Source: Hansfordia pulvinata (Eukaryota; Ascomycota; Sordariomycetes; Xylariales). From it: a DNA stretch of 64,000 nt. The notes under the pieces were generated by a model. The model was not told the origin of the DNA. It did no database searches and saw only the letters and a program-made list of their open reading frames with translations. The stretch spans positions 372,001 through 436,000 of the forward strand of contig BJKQ01000014.1 of assembly GCA_006538405.1 (NCBI GenBank), read 5' to 3'. The translations under genes were made by a program, and so were the position numbers. This document shows, piece after piece, positions 33,013 to 45,147 of this stretch; within the stretch, counting starts at the first letter, position 1; every line of letters begins with the position of its first letter.

Positions 33013-34545
33013 TTACGCACTACCGCCAATGTCGAACTCGACGTCGGTGCGGATGATGTACTTGGCCCCCTTCCTCACCCCGGTGCCCTCGTGCAGCAAG
33101 GCGCCCCTGCTCTCGCCGTGGGGGAACAGGGCCACGGACCCCATGACCGGCCGCACGGGGTGGGCGTTCATGACGCCCTCGCGCAGGCTAGGGGTGAAGA
33201 AGGTCGTCTCGCCGCCCTCGAACTCGTCGTTCAGGTACAGCAGGAACGTGAACAGGCTGGACTGCTTGCGGTCCGCCGGCGACGAGTCCCACGCGTACGT
33301 CCTCGTGCCCGTGGCCGCGTCGTGCCGCACGCCGGACGGCGGCCAGGCGCCGTCAAAGTGGCACCGGTACTCGGCGCCGGGCACGTAGCGGTACACTCGG
33401 AAGCGGCGGTTGATGCTGCGGGCCTGGCGGCCGTCGGCGGCGGCGGGGACATGGGGCCGCACCCGGGACCACAGAGCGTCGTGGAAGGCCGGGTCGATCA
33501 GCCAGTAAACGTTGTGGGCGAGGACGCTGGGGGAGGTCTCTGGGGACGCCGCGGCCACCTCTTCCTCGTCCCGGATGGGGGCGTCGGGAAGGAAGCCGAC
33601 GGTCTCGGTGGCGGCTATGATGGATTTGCACTCGTCGACAGAGAGCACGTTCTTCAGAAGGCGGAGGTTGGGAACCTGGGGGTGCTGGTGGCATGTGATG
33701 GCCGGCCCGGCTTCGTTGAGTGGCACGGCGTTGTCCTTTGTAAGGTAGAGAATGGCCTGGTGTAGGTTGGGAGGCTTCCGTTCAGGGCCAGGGGTGGTTT
33801 CGAGGACCTCAAAGTTCTGCTGGACATTGGGAGGGCAGTGCTGGTATATTCGGCCATCGATGACGTCCTGCCGGGTCGGGGAGGGCTTCCAGTCGTCGTC
33901 CCTCAGGTCCCAGAGCTCCTGGAGAGCGAGGGGCTCCGAGGAGGGGGCGGCCGGCAGGGGCAGGGACTCGGGGTGCAGGTCGGCGGTGCCGGTGAGACGC
34001 AGGACGGCGTCGAGGGCCCGGAGGACGTCGAACTGGCGAGGGGTGCGAGGCTTCTCGTTGCCCTGGACCATGGCGAGGCCGCTCACGGCGTCGAGGTGGC
34101 GGACCCAGCGGCACAGGGCGCCCAGCTTGGGGGCCTGGTCGCGGATACGCATCTCGGCCAGCAGGACAATGGCGTCGAGGTACTTTTCGTCGACGAGGGC
34201 GGCCTCGACGCGGGCGGTGAGACTCTTCTTGGCGTCGGCGCCGTCGGCCGTGTTGACGCCGGTGGTGCAGGCCTGGCGGAAGTCGTAGACGGCGGAGCGC
34301 AGCTCCTTGCAGCCGCGAGCCTTGATGGCGGACGGGTGCTGGGCGAGGGCGCGGAGCGTCTCGACGGTGATGTCTATCTCCTCCTCGGAGACGACTGCGG
34401 CCAAATTGATGGGTTCGGCGGCGGCGGCAGCGGCGTCGGGCGGCGTCGTTATCGTGGACGTTGCGGCGGGGCCCTTTTTGTTGGTGGGGTTGGGGCCGGG
34501 TTCGCCATTGCGCTTGCGCTTGAGCGCCTTCTTGGATTTGGACAT
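33013..34545 (-). CDS. Prolyl 4-hydroxylase-like 2-oxoglutarate/Fe(II) dioxygenase
   Basis: Single exon, 510 aa, frame intact. The C-terminal domain has the full catalytic set: HFD with Fe ligands H396 and D398, distal H485 in LLHEGTGV, and the 2-oxoglutarate-binding Lys at 495 in GAKYIIRTDV. Around it are RFRVYRYVPG, TFLLYLNDEFEGGETTFF and GSVALFPHG, all typical of the P4H alpha-subunit fold. The N terminus begins MSKSKKALKRKRNG, a basic nuclear-localisation-like segment, followed by a helical region (about 60-230) I do not recognise. There is no signal peptide, so unlike collagen P4Hs it probably acts in the nucleus or cytosol. It would hydroxylate a protein residue using O2 and 2-oxoglutarate; the target is unknown. 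The start at 34545 is chosen because upstream codons in frame are low-complexity and lie in promoter-like sequence. Confidence 0.88.
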   Translation of the reverse strand: MSKSKKALKRKRNGEPGPNPTNKKGPAATSTITTPPDAAAAAAEPINLAAVVSEEEIDITVETLRALAQHPSAIKARGCKELRSAVYDFRQACTTGVNTADGADAKKSLTARVEAALVDEKYLDAIVLLAEMRIRDQAPKLGALCRWVRHLDAVSGLAMVQGNEKPRTPRQFDVLRALDAVLRLTGTADLHPESLPLPAAPSSEPLALQELWDLRDDDWKPSPTRQDVIDGRIYQHCPPNVQQNFEVLETTPGPERKPPNLHQAILYLTKDNAVPLNEAGPAITCHQHPQVPNLRLLKNVLSVDECKSIIAATETVGFLPDAPIRDEEEVAAASPETSPSVLAHNVYWLIDPAFHDALWSRVRPHVPAAADGRQARSINRRFRVYRYVPGAEYRCHFDGAWPPSGVRHDAATGTRTYAWDSSPADRKQSSLFTFLLYLNDEFEGGETTFFTPSLREGVMNAHPVRPVMGSVALFPHGESRGALLHEGTGVRKGAKYIIRTDVEFDIGGSA

Positions 34546-35717
34546 TGTGACTTCTGTGTGAGTTTGTGTTCTCCGGAGGGTCGCGACGGATGCGTCTCTT
34601 CTTTCGGTGTGGGTGATTTTTGAAAAGATTCGCAGGGTGTACTCGGGACAAGATTGACGGGGCTGATCATGAAGGTGAGGTTGATGAGAGATGGCGAATT
34701 GACGGTATCTAGGAAAAAAGTGGTGGGGCCGGCAGCCTAGGTCTCCAAAGTGTCGGTACTTGGAGTCCCCTAAGAGGTACTCCGATACTGCGTCACTTTG
34801 CACCAAAAGATGGAGTAAAAGGAGGGGCGTCAAAGTCGATTTTCGATTCGATTCGCATTGGATACACGCTGACGCGCATGATGCAAATGCATAAGCATTC
34901 AATGCTGCATATGTGCATTTTGTGCATGTAGATGATCATGCTGCACAAAACACGAATTGAACAGTGCATTCATGTATTGAAAGTCAAGACCTCAAACGCT
35001 GACAACGACAATACTCGAAACCATTCATCGTGGTCCTGGAAAATAGACGGCGGACATGAGAAGAACTACATAAATACGGAAGAATGGGATCAAGCTCTGT
35101 GGAGCACCTGAGCGCTCACAGAGGGCCACAGCGCTGCCACATGCAGCGGTCGCCACATCGCGGCTGGCATGACGCACCCATCGCGAACCCTTGTGGCCAC
35201 GGCCGCTGCTCTTACCGAATGGTAGCAGTACCTCTCTTTGTGTTCCCGTATAACTACTGCCATACCCGCCTAGTAATTGTCTAGGGCCTTTCTTCTTCAC
35301 ACATCTCTTTTCAGGGCGTGGTGGCTGGTCTCCGCCATAGTCCAGTCTATTGACTCGTCATCATCATGAATCCGTCCATCCAGACTCTTCGTTCAACCCC
35401 TCATCGGGCCACATCTTAAATATGATATTGTTGTTTTTCTCTCCTATTCCAGCATTTTATGCCGGCCCTTCTCTAAGTGCAAACTTGGCCAAGATGATCC
35501 TTCAGATAGAAGCACCCAGAGCAACAACAACAACGACGACAACAATGATGACAGTGGTGACACTGCATCTCCCATTACGCCTCACGCCTCCCTACATGCG
35601 AGCATCAGCCCTGGCATCCCGACTCGACCCGACTCGTATACTCCGCCTTGCCACCAGCGCCTGACCGACGCGGAATTTCTTTTTTGTCTCCTCTCTCTCT
35701 GTCTGTCTGTCTCTCTT
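34546..35717. other. Intergenic region upstream of the dioxygenase gene
   Basis: Promoter of the minus-strand dioxygenase and 3' flank of the alcohol dehydrogenase. A TGCA-rich stretch (34876-34952) lacks CpG. A small CAA/CGA repeat lies at 35523-35540 and CTCTGT repeats at 35690-35715. No gene seen. Confidence 0.45.
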
Positions 35718-36814
35718 TCAAGGCTTGAGGACGGCGCGGAAGTGCACCTGGCCCTTCTCGAGGCGGTCCATGGCGTCGTTGACGCCCTGCTCGGTCATGG
35801 GGAAGGTCTCGGTGACGGGCTTGATGCCGTGGAGGGCGGCAAAGTCGAGCATGGACTTCTGGATGTGGCGGGCGGCGACGAAGGAGCCCTGGATGGTCAG
35901 GCCCTTGAGGATGACGGGCATGTAGGGGATCTCGAAGTTGCCCTCGGCGACGGACAGGGGGAAGACCCAGGCGCCCGGGGCGAGGACGGGCAGCAGCTGG
36001 GCCCAGTCGGGCTGGGCGGAGGTGGTGACGAGCAGGCGGTTGATCTTGTGGGGCACGGCGGCGGCGAGGTCGTCGCGCCCCTTGGTGGCGACGAAGTCGT
36101 GGGCGCCGAGGCGCAGGGCCTCGTCGCGCTTGCGGTCGGAGCCGGACAGGACGACGACGCGGCAGCCCATCTTGGCGGCGAACTGGATGGCGAGGTGGCC
36201 GAGCCCCCGACGCCCATGACGCCGACGGTGTCGGTGGGCTGCGTGTCGTAGGCGCGGAGGGCGTTGAAGACGGTGGCGCCGCCGCACATGAGCGGCGCGG
36301 CGTCCTCGTCGGCCAGGCCGTCGGGCAGGGGGAAGAGGAAGGCCTCCTTCCAGACGGCGTGGCTCGCGAAGCTGCCCTGGTCCGTGTCGGCCTCGCCGTA
36401 CACCTTGCGCTGCGGGCAGTGCGTCTCGACGCCCGTCAGGCACTGGTGGCAGTGCCCGCAGCTGTCGTGCTCGTAGCCCCAGCCCACGCGGTCCCCCTTC
36501 TTCAGCAGCCGGCAGTCCGGCCCCGTCGACTCGACCACCCCGACGCCTTCGTGGCCCAGCACCATGTCGGCTTGTTTCTGTGGGCCGGACAGTCAGTCAG
36601 TCAGTCCCAACGGGCTCTTGTCTCGGTACACATGAGAGAGAGAGAGAGGTAGGGAGGGAGGACTCACGTAGTGCAGGTCCGTGCCGCAGACGCCCGACGC
36701 CGTCACCTTGATCAGGACCTGGTCGCCGGTGAGCTGGGCTGACCGGTCCAGCTTGTGCTCCTTGGCCTTGCCGGACGGGTCGCCCTTGTAGACGGTGGTT
36801 TGAGTGGCGGCCAT
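35718..36814 (-). CDS. Zinc-dependent alcohol dehydrogenase (NADP-type, MDR family)
   Basis: Oxidoreductase of the medium-chain dehydrogenase family, probably cytosolic; the Adh6/Adh7/cinnamyl-type is suggested by overall layout. Exons 36814-36668 and 36577-35718 on the minus strand; the intron has donor GTGAGT and acceptor CACAG. 335 aa. Catalytic zinc ligands lie in SGVCGTDLHY and in GHEGVGVV, with a third Cys in MCGGATVF. Structural zinc Cys lie in CGHCHQCLTGVETHC (C-x2-C-x2-C-x7-C). The Rossmann motif GVGGLGHLA is split by a frame change: the minus strand has five G (plus 36204-36208) where six are needed to read MGVGGLGHLAIQFAAK. With that base the total coding length is a multiple of three and the end AVLKP with TGA at 35718 is reached. 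The substrate cannot be told from sequence. Confidence 0.9.
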
Positions 36815-39800
36815 CTTGCGTGACGTTTGCTTGTTCGTCTGTTCGTTCGTACGTGACGTTTTGGTTGCGAGAGTGCGAGCTGAGGGGTATCAAAGGAAAA
36901 AGAAAGAAATAAGACAGCAGAATAAAAGTGAGTTGAGAACGGTAGACTCGACAGATACAGACGGACGGCAATTATGTTATTCAAGTATCGTACCAGCTTT
37001 TCTTCAGTACCGAGAGTTTCTAAGCAAGACACACCATCTCCAGGGGGGGGAGGCAGAGGCGCACGCTCGTGTATTTATTCTCGTCCCTTGGACGGATAGC
37101 CCACGCACCACATCACGCCTTACGACGACCACCGCGGGTGGCCCTGCTGAGCTCGTCCTAGTTTTACGAATAGCAGCGGCGCATCTTCCATGGGCCTCGG
37201 AAGAGAGAATAAAAGACAAAAAAAAACGACGAGAGCCTATCATCAATGACGACAGCCGCGGGGCGTGTCCTGTATGACGTCTAGCGCCCCGAGCTCGCCA
37301 TGCCGTCTCGGCTGGCCTAGTAGCCCGGCCCCCCCTCTTCTTCTTTTTTTCAACCTCGAGGCAAAACCTGTAGAAGCAAGGGAGGGCCACCGCTGCCGCC
37401 GAGTGGGCCCTGACCGAAGACTCAGAGGGAGATCAGATCCCCGCCCGATCCCACCGTGCCCACCACCATCTACGGCATACGAATTCTCGTACGGATATCC
37501 CAGCTGCCCACTCTCTCAGTCAGCCAGCTTGAGCCAGCCAACCTCCCCGACCCAACGGCCCGTTTTGTGCCAATAGGCTAGCTACTCTACCTTACCTAGT
37601 TAGTACGATAATAATAATGCCAAACTTTGCCGGCTGGCTGGCTGCCGGCTTCGTAAGCCGCATGGCTCGCGTGCTCGTGCTCGCTTTGCAACTACCGCCA
37701 TCTTCCTTGCCTCGGAGGCCCTATCGCAAACCTTTGCTGCCCCACCACCGCCCGTCCGCGAGGATCTGCGCGGCAGGCTTGCTTGCTTTAGATAGCACGA
37801 GTGCACGTACATGCCGCCCGCCCGCCCGCCCGTCGCACATGAGGACGTGATAGGGAACGAGACATGCGTTGCACACATGCATAGAACCTGGGAGGAGGGG
37901 TCTTTTTTCTTTCTTTTTCTCTCGGAAGGGCACTCTTTCTGCCTGCTTCGCTGGTTGCCTCCCAGCTGGCACGTCTTCCTCGTCCCTCCCCAGTCGTTCG
38001 GAGATATGAGGCCGCACATCTCATGCTCTGGGTCGGGCACAACTTTTCGTCGTTTGGCTTTTTTTTTGTGCCCTCCGTTGCGGTTCCCTCTCTCTCGCGG
38101 CGCGGCCAGGCCCGAGGCGGGGCTTTTCCCGCGCCCTGACGAGTGGAACTTGCTCCCTGGGAAAATCGGGACCCGGCCCGTGATCCATGATACGAGTAGA
38201 AACGAAACGGGCCTGACAAATGCCCCCCTTCGCGGCCACGCACTCGCGGTCGGCGACGCCGAGAAGGGTGTCTTATTATTCAACCGCGGCACACTCTTGG
38301 GCTTGGGCGGTAAAGACGGCAGAGACATCAAGCAGCCACGTGCGGGAAAATTCACCCAGATGCAACACACAAACTACGACGGAGCAGCAAAGAGATCCGA
38401 CAGGTCCAGTAGCCGTACCCCTTTGAAGGAGCCGCAGACAGGGTTGCGCAGGTCTATGATGCGATCGCGGGCCTGATCCCTGAAGCGCCACACCCGGGAT
38501 CCTCAAAAGCGGATTCAAAATTCGCATGGTCGGACAAAGCCAACAAACAGTCGGTGCCTGTGCCCACCATCCCATCTCGTTCGTGCTTCTAAAACGTTGG
38601 AATAATCCCCCGATGGTGAGACAGATTTGTCAACGACGGACAGACGTCTAGACGCTCCCTCCCCCCTGTCATCAGCCTGAACCGTGGCAGATTCGGACCG
38701 ACGAACGTGTCCGCGTCTACGGAGTACGGTACTGCTCGTTGGTGACGGAGTTAAGGGTTCTGGAGGCCGACCCATCTTTGTCATCATCTCCATGGCCCAT
38801 CACCATCGCCACGATCATCACCATCATCGTCATCATCATCGGCCTTGACCGCCCTCGGGTTCTTGGGATCGGCTTCCCCCGTCTGCGATAAGTGAGGCTC
38901 ATGCGGAACTTACCTCAGTGTGCTGAAGTACCTAAGGTAAGGTACCTATCTTAGTCATCTTCCGTGCCTTCCGTACCCGCGTATGCCTTCGTCTGATTGC
39001 GCTTGCCTCGAGGTGTATGTTACAGACTAGGCACCTACCTACCACCTTACCTACATGTACTACATGAGGTTACCTCCTAACGAGAGTACCTCCCGTCTCG
39101 TACCCTTGTTTTGTCCAGACAGGGAAGTTGCCCGTTTGGGCAGTCTCTCCTTCCTGCTCATTAAGGCATGAATATTCTGTCGATGACTGGTATCCGACAG
39201 CAAAGCGCACTACTTACCTACGTGGTGAAGAACAACCAGGCGCGTCCTCTCCCTCTCTCTCTATATCGGTACGGTACTGTAAGGGGATACAGCTAGGCGG
39301 CTTTGGGATACTCGTGAGAGCCTCTCCTGCGCCTGCAGGGATTAAGAAGACCCTGGCATGTGGGTTCCTCGCAGGGTCGCGCACTCGTACTGCGCACATG
39401 TGCGTGCGGATGGGAATCCCGCGCAGAACGGGTGGGACGGGCTGGGCTGGGCGGCTGGGGCGGCGGAAAGGGCTCGTCGACATCCCTTACTCCGAGGGGA
39501 CGGACCCCCCTGTCAGCCGAACATGCCCCTCCAGTGATAAGAGTATAAGTGGCCCAGGGGCGCTGGAAGAACGGCCTTTCACGCGACTCGCGACTCGGAG
39601 CTCACGCGGCGTATCCGTGACGCGCGCTGGCCGGGATCCACCCTCGAAATCCCCGGTGGCTGTCCACGCTGGCCTCCGGATCGCCGGAGTTGCCCGTCGC
39701 CGTCTGGCCGACAAGCCGGGTCTTCGCCTCCCCTGCATACCTGTGTACCTAGGTGGAAATGGAATGCCGCTGCTTCCGTCACTGCCGTTTCCGCGACTCT

Positions 39801-42800
39801 TCAGGCATCCGTCCGTCTGCACTGTTATTGAATACAAGTTGACAAGACGAAAATCAGAAGTAGACAGGTTCGCATGGAGAGTAAAGATGTGACAGGCCTG
39901 TGTTAAATATGTGTCCAGTTCTGGAACAGAATCGCACAAAGCCTCAATTCTAACCATTGCTCCAACTCTCGCTCGCCGTGTCGTCTCGCAAAATCGCAGC
40001 TCTCCGCTTTTCTTGCCACGGGGGCTCTCACCTCCCTTCAGAGACCTCAAATACGTACGAAGAAACAAATAAAAAGAATTGCGCGCCATCTAAATCATAA
40101 TGGCCTCAGTGGGCCCTCCTCCTCGCCGACGACGCCGCCGCCGCCAGGACGTCCCGGCGGCCCCCTCCGGCCGGCGGCGCCCTCGACCTGCTCCGCCGCG
40201 ACGACCCGCAGTGTACCGACCACCGACCCCAGCAAGTGCTCCTCGTGCACCAAGGCTCAGGACGGCGGCGGCATGGGTCATGGGCCGAGCGGATGGTTTC
40301 GGAGCCTGATATTCTATCCTTCTTTTAGAGGGTTGGTTGTGCGTCGGAAGCGGATATAGTCTCGTATTCTAACCCTGGAGGGTTCATTGTGCGCAATTCA
40401 AAGAGGTGATGGTTTCAGGTGTATATTCATACTTCTCCGCGTACCGAATCCATTCGTATTGGAAACCTTCCACGGCTCCCCACAAAACAGAGCGACAATC
40501 TTAAGTCTCGGTACGCGTCAGTAAACACTGCAGAAAAACTCACTGTCGAAATCTGCAAGGACAATCGAGACAGGCCTGTGATCTGGACAACGTTGAAAGC
40601 GTGATGAGATTGAGACACCTTCGAACGTTCTGTGAACACGGAAGCACTCCTGAATCAATGCTTTGCCAGCTGACCCAACACCGACAGATACCAGTTCGTC
40701 GATCCTCTCAGTGCCGGTCTGTCAATGCTTCTACCGACGGAAGATGTACTCTACTGGGAAACCCTCGACAGCGCATGGACCCCGTACCCTTCTGCTCGAT
40801 ATAATCAACTCTGGTATTGTGCCTCATCTCTAAATAGCCGATGACCTAATAGCAGACCAGCAAATCACTTTACCACAACTGCTCGCGACCTTGCCAGTCA
40901 TTGGAGCAGGGTTGGTCCCCGGCAATTCGCATTTCGGAAGACACTACCTTGCTTTGTGAGTAGGGGAGGTGTTTTTCGGGGCGTCACGAGCTCCCTTTGC
41001 CTGCCGAATATACGTCACCTTGTAGTGCAACACTTCATCAAAGGCCACGATGAGATGTCTCTACTAGATGAGCGCCGGAGCACTTGGTGACTGGGAAGAG
41101 GGCCTCGAGCGGTTGATAGTAAGCTCGCGGGCCTTATCCCAATGTCCTGCCATTCTCTTGCTAGATAACAGCAACGTATCCCTCCCCAAACGTACCAACG
41201 TACATTGACGAGTTCTAATCACCGCCAAGTTCAACTCCACTGTCCTACACTTACCTGGAGAAAACGACGGGGAGCTATTCTTTCCAACGATACGTCATTC
41301 GGAGCTTCGGTCCTGACTCGGATCACTCATTCGCCTGGCGGTCGACTGGCTGCGCGGCTTCATGTGCGAGCGCGCGTTTGTCCAGAAATTGGGAATTGCA
41401 TGCGCTTCTCACCATACCAATGGACCTCGAGGCGTTGTCACAAGATCATCGCCTGGACCTCGCTGTCGTGAGCCAAGGGGCCATTTCAAGGGATCACCTT
41501 TTGCTGCGATAGCCCAAGTGAGACACCTCTCTGCGCAAAGTCCTTCGCCCTCTCGTGAAGGACAGTGCTTGCACATGCACGGTGGACACTTTGCTCCAAA
41601 CCTCGTGGCGGAAAGCTCGCAGTGGCCTTCCGAGCGCATGTTCGTGGGGTGCGACAGGGGGCCAGTGGCCGAGGAGTATCGTAATCTGGATGTCAGGAAA
41701 GACGGGTGGGTTCCGGGGTTCGGCGGGAGGAGTGGAGCGGGCCAAGGGGCCGCCAATGGGCAGGCCGAGCCGCCAAGTCGGGCGCCGAGATGATGGTATG
41801 TCGCATGGGCTATCTTGGGCACCGTGGGCTGAGGCAGAAGCATCCTCGTGGGCTGGGCGGGCTGATGGATTACTGTAGCCAAGGAGACGCCGCATCCCAA
41901 GTGTCGCTTTGCCGAATTCCGGCTTGGGTTCTCGAGATGCTGCGCGGACGTGACGATACCGGGAGAGAGAGAGAAAGAGAGATAGAAGCGAGCAGAACGA
42001 TATCTGGGTCATCAGCAATGACTGTCGTGTGCCAGCCAAGGCAACCCGATCAAGGCAGAAGCACGTGCTCAGTTTGTTGCAGACATGGGGCATCTGCGAA
42101 GCCCCTCTTCTGCGCGCGATTCCAGCTGTTGTGGGTCGGTGAAGTCCATGGTGGCGGATAAGAGGTCAATGAAGGTCCGCCAAGGTCGTGGACGTAGTTG
42201 GGATGGACACCAGACAACTTCAAAGTTGAATGGGAGGCAGGACGATTCGTGCAATACGCAGATATTGATTATAAATATCATTTCAGACCCCATAATCTCT
42301 TAGCCGGCATTATGATCGAAAGAGAAAATGCGCAATGCGCTGGGGAAGGAGCCACTCTGCTGAACGGTTCTTGGGTGAGGTTCGCGACGGAAGGTGCCTT
42401 GGACCGGGTCGGCAGGTGCGATTCAGATGAACCGAAGACATAAGGTAAGAAGTGAAAGCTCACACCCAACTGGAAGACTCCCATTGGAAGTCAATCGCAT
42501 CCAAGAACAGCCACAATTGACCCTGTCCCCTGTAATCAACCCATCTCTTCCGTTCTTGTTCTTCGCCAACAACACCCATCACCTCACGACGCGCACGACG
42601 ACGGGCGATAATGCCCCCATCCGAGACCCGCCAAGCGACACCCACACACGCCACTCCAGACCCCGACCCCAACCCGGTGGGCCCAGACTCGCCTCTCCCC
42701 GGCCTCTGCACGAATCAAGCCCATCGTTGCTCACGTGCTCACTGTGCCCGAGCCAAGAGGCGGCGACACTTGCACATGGGCTCCTGCTCTCTGGCCATCC

Positions 42801-43858
42801 ACCATCGATGACTCCAGCACGCCAGCCAGGAAAAGACCCAGCCCTGGTAGCTCGATGCGCACAGCCGGCGAGGCTAGCCGCACGCAGACAGCATCCAGGT
42901 ACGTAGACAGACCGCGTTGAGAGCAGCTCCCTAATCGCCGCCAGTCCCGACGACAAGCAAAGGCAACCAACTTGCACTCTCAGCATCACCGCCATCAACA
43001 TGCCATTGCCGGCCGGCAGATTTCGATTCATCGTCATCTCTTCTCAAACACAGCCGTCTCCTACAGCACACGCTGCCCCAGGTCGGGCGCCTCGGGGCCC
43101 ATAACTTCTGCACGCCCGGTGGCACACATGGCCCCGGGTTTCTCCACGCATCCATCCCTGGCTCGGCACCTCAGCACGTTGCGCCGTTCGCTTCTCTGAT
43201 TGGCCGCCTTTCGACATCAACCATTGTCAGAGCTCGATTTGATCGCGTGCCCTCGCAGCGACTCGACACCACGGCTGCATTCTCCGGCCGCCCATCGTTC
43301 GTTGGCGGCGTACAGATACGAGTAGAGCATGGCCTCCATCAATCAATCTGCAGGCCCGTCTTTGGCGTTTGCCTCGCTGCGCAGCTATGTGCCCAACGCA
43401 CCAACGGGTACTCGCTCTATTGCCATGGCCCCGCGTAAGCTGCCTACCAGTACAGTGGCTTGATGTAGTCCAGCAGTTACAGCACGCACCTGCCAATCCC
43501 TGGACTTGGCCGTGCTCGTGGTCTTGGCTGACTTTGGGGCGATCCCGGAAGACGGATAACTCGCTCGTGTGCCCTCCCACGCGCATCCGCCTCCGATACT
43601 GAACCCCTCCATCCTAGCCCTCACTCACCCTTCGCTTTCACCCCATCCCTGCGTTGCCGGAACTCCTCACGCATGAGACTGGCTTCTGCCTTTGACACTG
43701 CTGCCTCCTCAAAGATCCCCTCGCGAATCTCACTCTCCGTGCCTATCTTCCCGGATCCTCCTTCATTCTTTCGACAACCCTTGTGTCGCGTGACGCAGTG
43801 CCATCACACGGATTTCAAAGCGATACCGAAAATAACGAACAGCAGAGGCATTGCAGAC
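36815..43858. other. Seven-kilobase interval without a supported gene
   Basis: Left end is the alcohol dehydrogenase promoter; right end is the leader of the bHLH gene. Between them are many short frames with no domain, signal peptide or splice pattern I trust. A possible short gene begins at ATG 40100 (Arg/Pro-rich as written). Other frames of the same stretch read ALDLLRRDDPQCTDHRP.. or DPSKCSSCTKAQDGGGMG, so a small broken gene at about 40100-40320 cannot be excluded. Low-complexity CAT/ATC repeats lie at 38800-38840. The region 42600-43500 also shows mild coding texture and may be the long 5' UTR of the bHLH gene. Confidence 0.4.
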
Positions 43859-45147
43859 ATGCCACGACCGGGCGGGATTCTCACACCGGCCTCCTCCACC
43901 GAGATCAAGGGTCAGGACAGCAAACAGCAGCTGTCACACGTTCAAACGTCCTTCGAACTACCCCCTTCGGCTTTCACATCCGGCCGTTCTAGCAAGCATT
44001 CGAGTGCTGAAGCAAAACAATCCCCCACCTCTGTTTCTCCCAACGTCGCAACCTTCCCCATGCAGGCCAGCGAGACGGTCAAGTCACGTCGGCGGTCGTC
44101 CGCGGCTGCGCAGAAAGACGCGTTTGCCCTGCCACCGCCCCCCACGAGATCTCGCAAGATCATCCAGATGAAGCCGCCGGTGCAGGAGGAGCTCGCGGAG
44201 CCTACTTCGCCGTCGACAAAGACGAGTGGTGATCCTAGTGCCAGCGGCAAAGGTGCTGCGGCCCCAGCAGCCTCGAAGAAGAAGCAGCCATCAGCAACGA
44301 GTTCGGCCGGAAGGAAAATCGCCCGCAAGACAGCACACAGCTTGATTGAGAGGCGACGAAGGTCTAAAATGAACGAGGAATTCGCCGTCCTAAAAGGCTT
44401 AATCCCAGCATGCCATGGGGAGATGCACAAGCTGGCCATTTTGCAGGTAAGAAACCGTCGTGCACTGCACTTCCCCCTTCCCTGTCCCCGGCGGAGCGTG
44501 GCCCTGCAACAGCTGTTTAATAGATTACATACTCATTGCTCCCCATTCTCCAGGCTTCGATAGAATATGTGCGGTACCTAGAAGAATGTGTTCAGCAACT
44601 CAAGGCGCAACACGACGCTCCTGAGCCAGAGGAGTTCAAGTTGTCTGTGAGCAGCCGCGGTAACTACGACCAGGACGAAGCTGAGGAGGCTGAGGACGGA
44701 AGTCAAGAAGATGTCGAGATGGACGGTTACGAGACGACAACATCACCGGCGTTGGCGCCGTCGCGCTCGTCGGATCACTATTCGGTATCACCAGCACTGA
44801 CGGCACAGGACGGGTCGAAACGACAGCGGCAGTATTCCTACTCGTCAGTGTCGACGAGCGGTGGTGGTCACCGCCACAGCTACAGCGCGTCCTCAGCTAC
44901 GACATCGCCCGCTTTCGGGCCCCAGCAACATCAGCACCATGCAGCTAGCACCTTTGCCTACGCTCCCGCCTCGACATCCGCCTCGACGTCCGCGTTGACG
45001 AGCCCCGCTCTGAATCCGCAGCCAGAAGATCATGAGGCTACCGCTGCCCTGCTCATGCTCAACATGGATCGCAGGGGCACATTCAGCAGCGGCGGCGGCT
45101 CTATGAGCGGGCGCGGCATGAGTGTCAAGGATTTGCTATCATCGTGA
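43859..45147 (+). CDS. bHLH transcription factor
   Basis: Exons 43859-44446 and 44554-45147; the 107-base intron has donor GTAAGA and acceptor CTCCAG. 393 aa, frame intact. The bHLH domain crosses the splice site at about residues 152-215: RKTAHSLIERRRRSKMNEEF (basic region and helix 1; the H-x3-E-R-x-R spacing suits E-box binding), a loop, then HKLAILQASIEYVRYLEEC (helix 2). The N terminus MPRPGGILTPASS..FELPPSAF resembles other fungal members of this group and supports the start at 43859, although the frame stays open upstream to 43673. The region after the domain is acidic, then Ser/Thr/His/Gln-rich, and ends MSVKDLLSS, a tail I associate with this fungal group. Nuclear DNA-binding regulator; targets unknown. 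Confidence 0.9.

Noticed and set aside
39128..39892. 254-codon + frame
   Set aside because: Composition follows local GC skew, the opposite strand is equally open, and no domain is seen.
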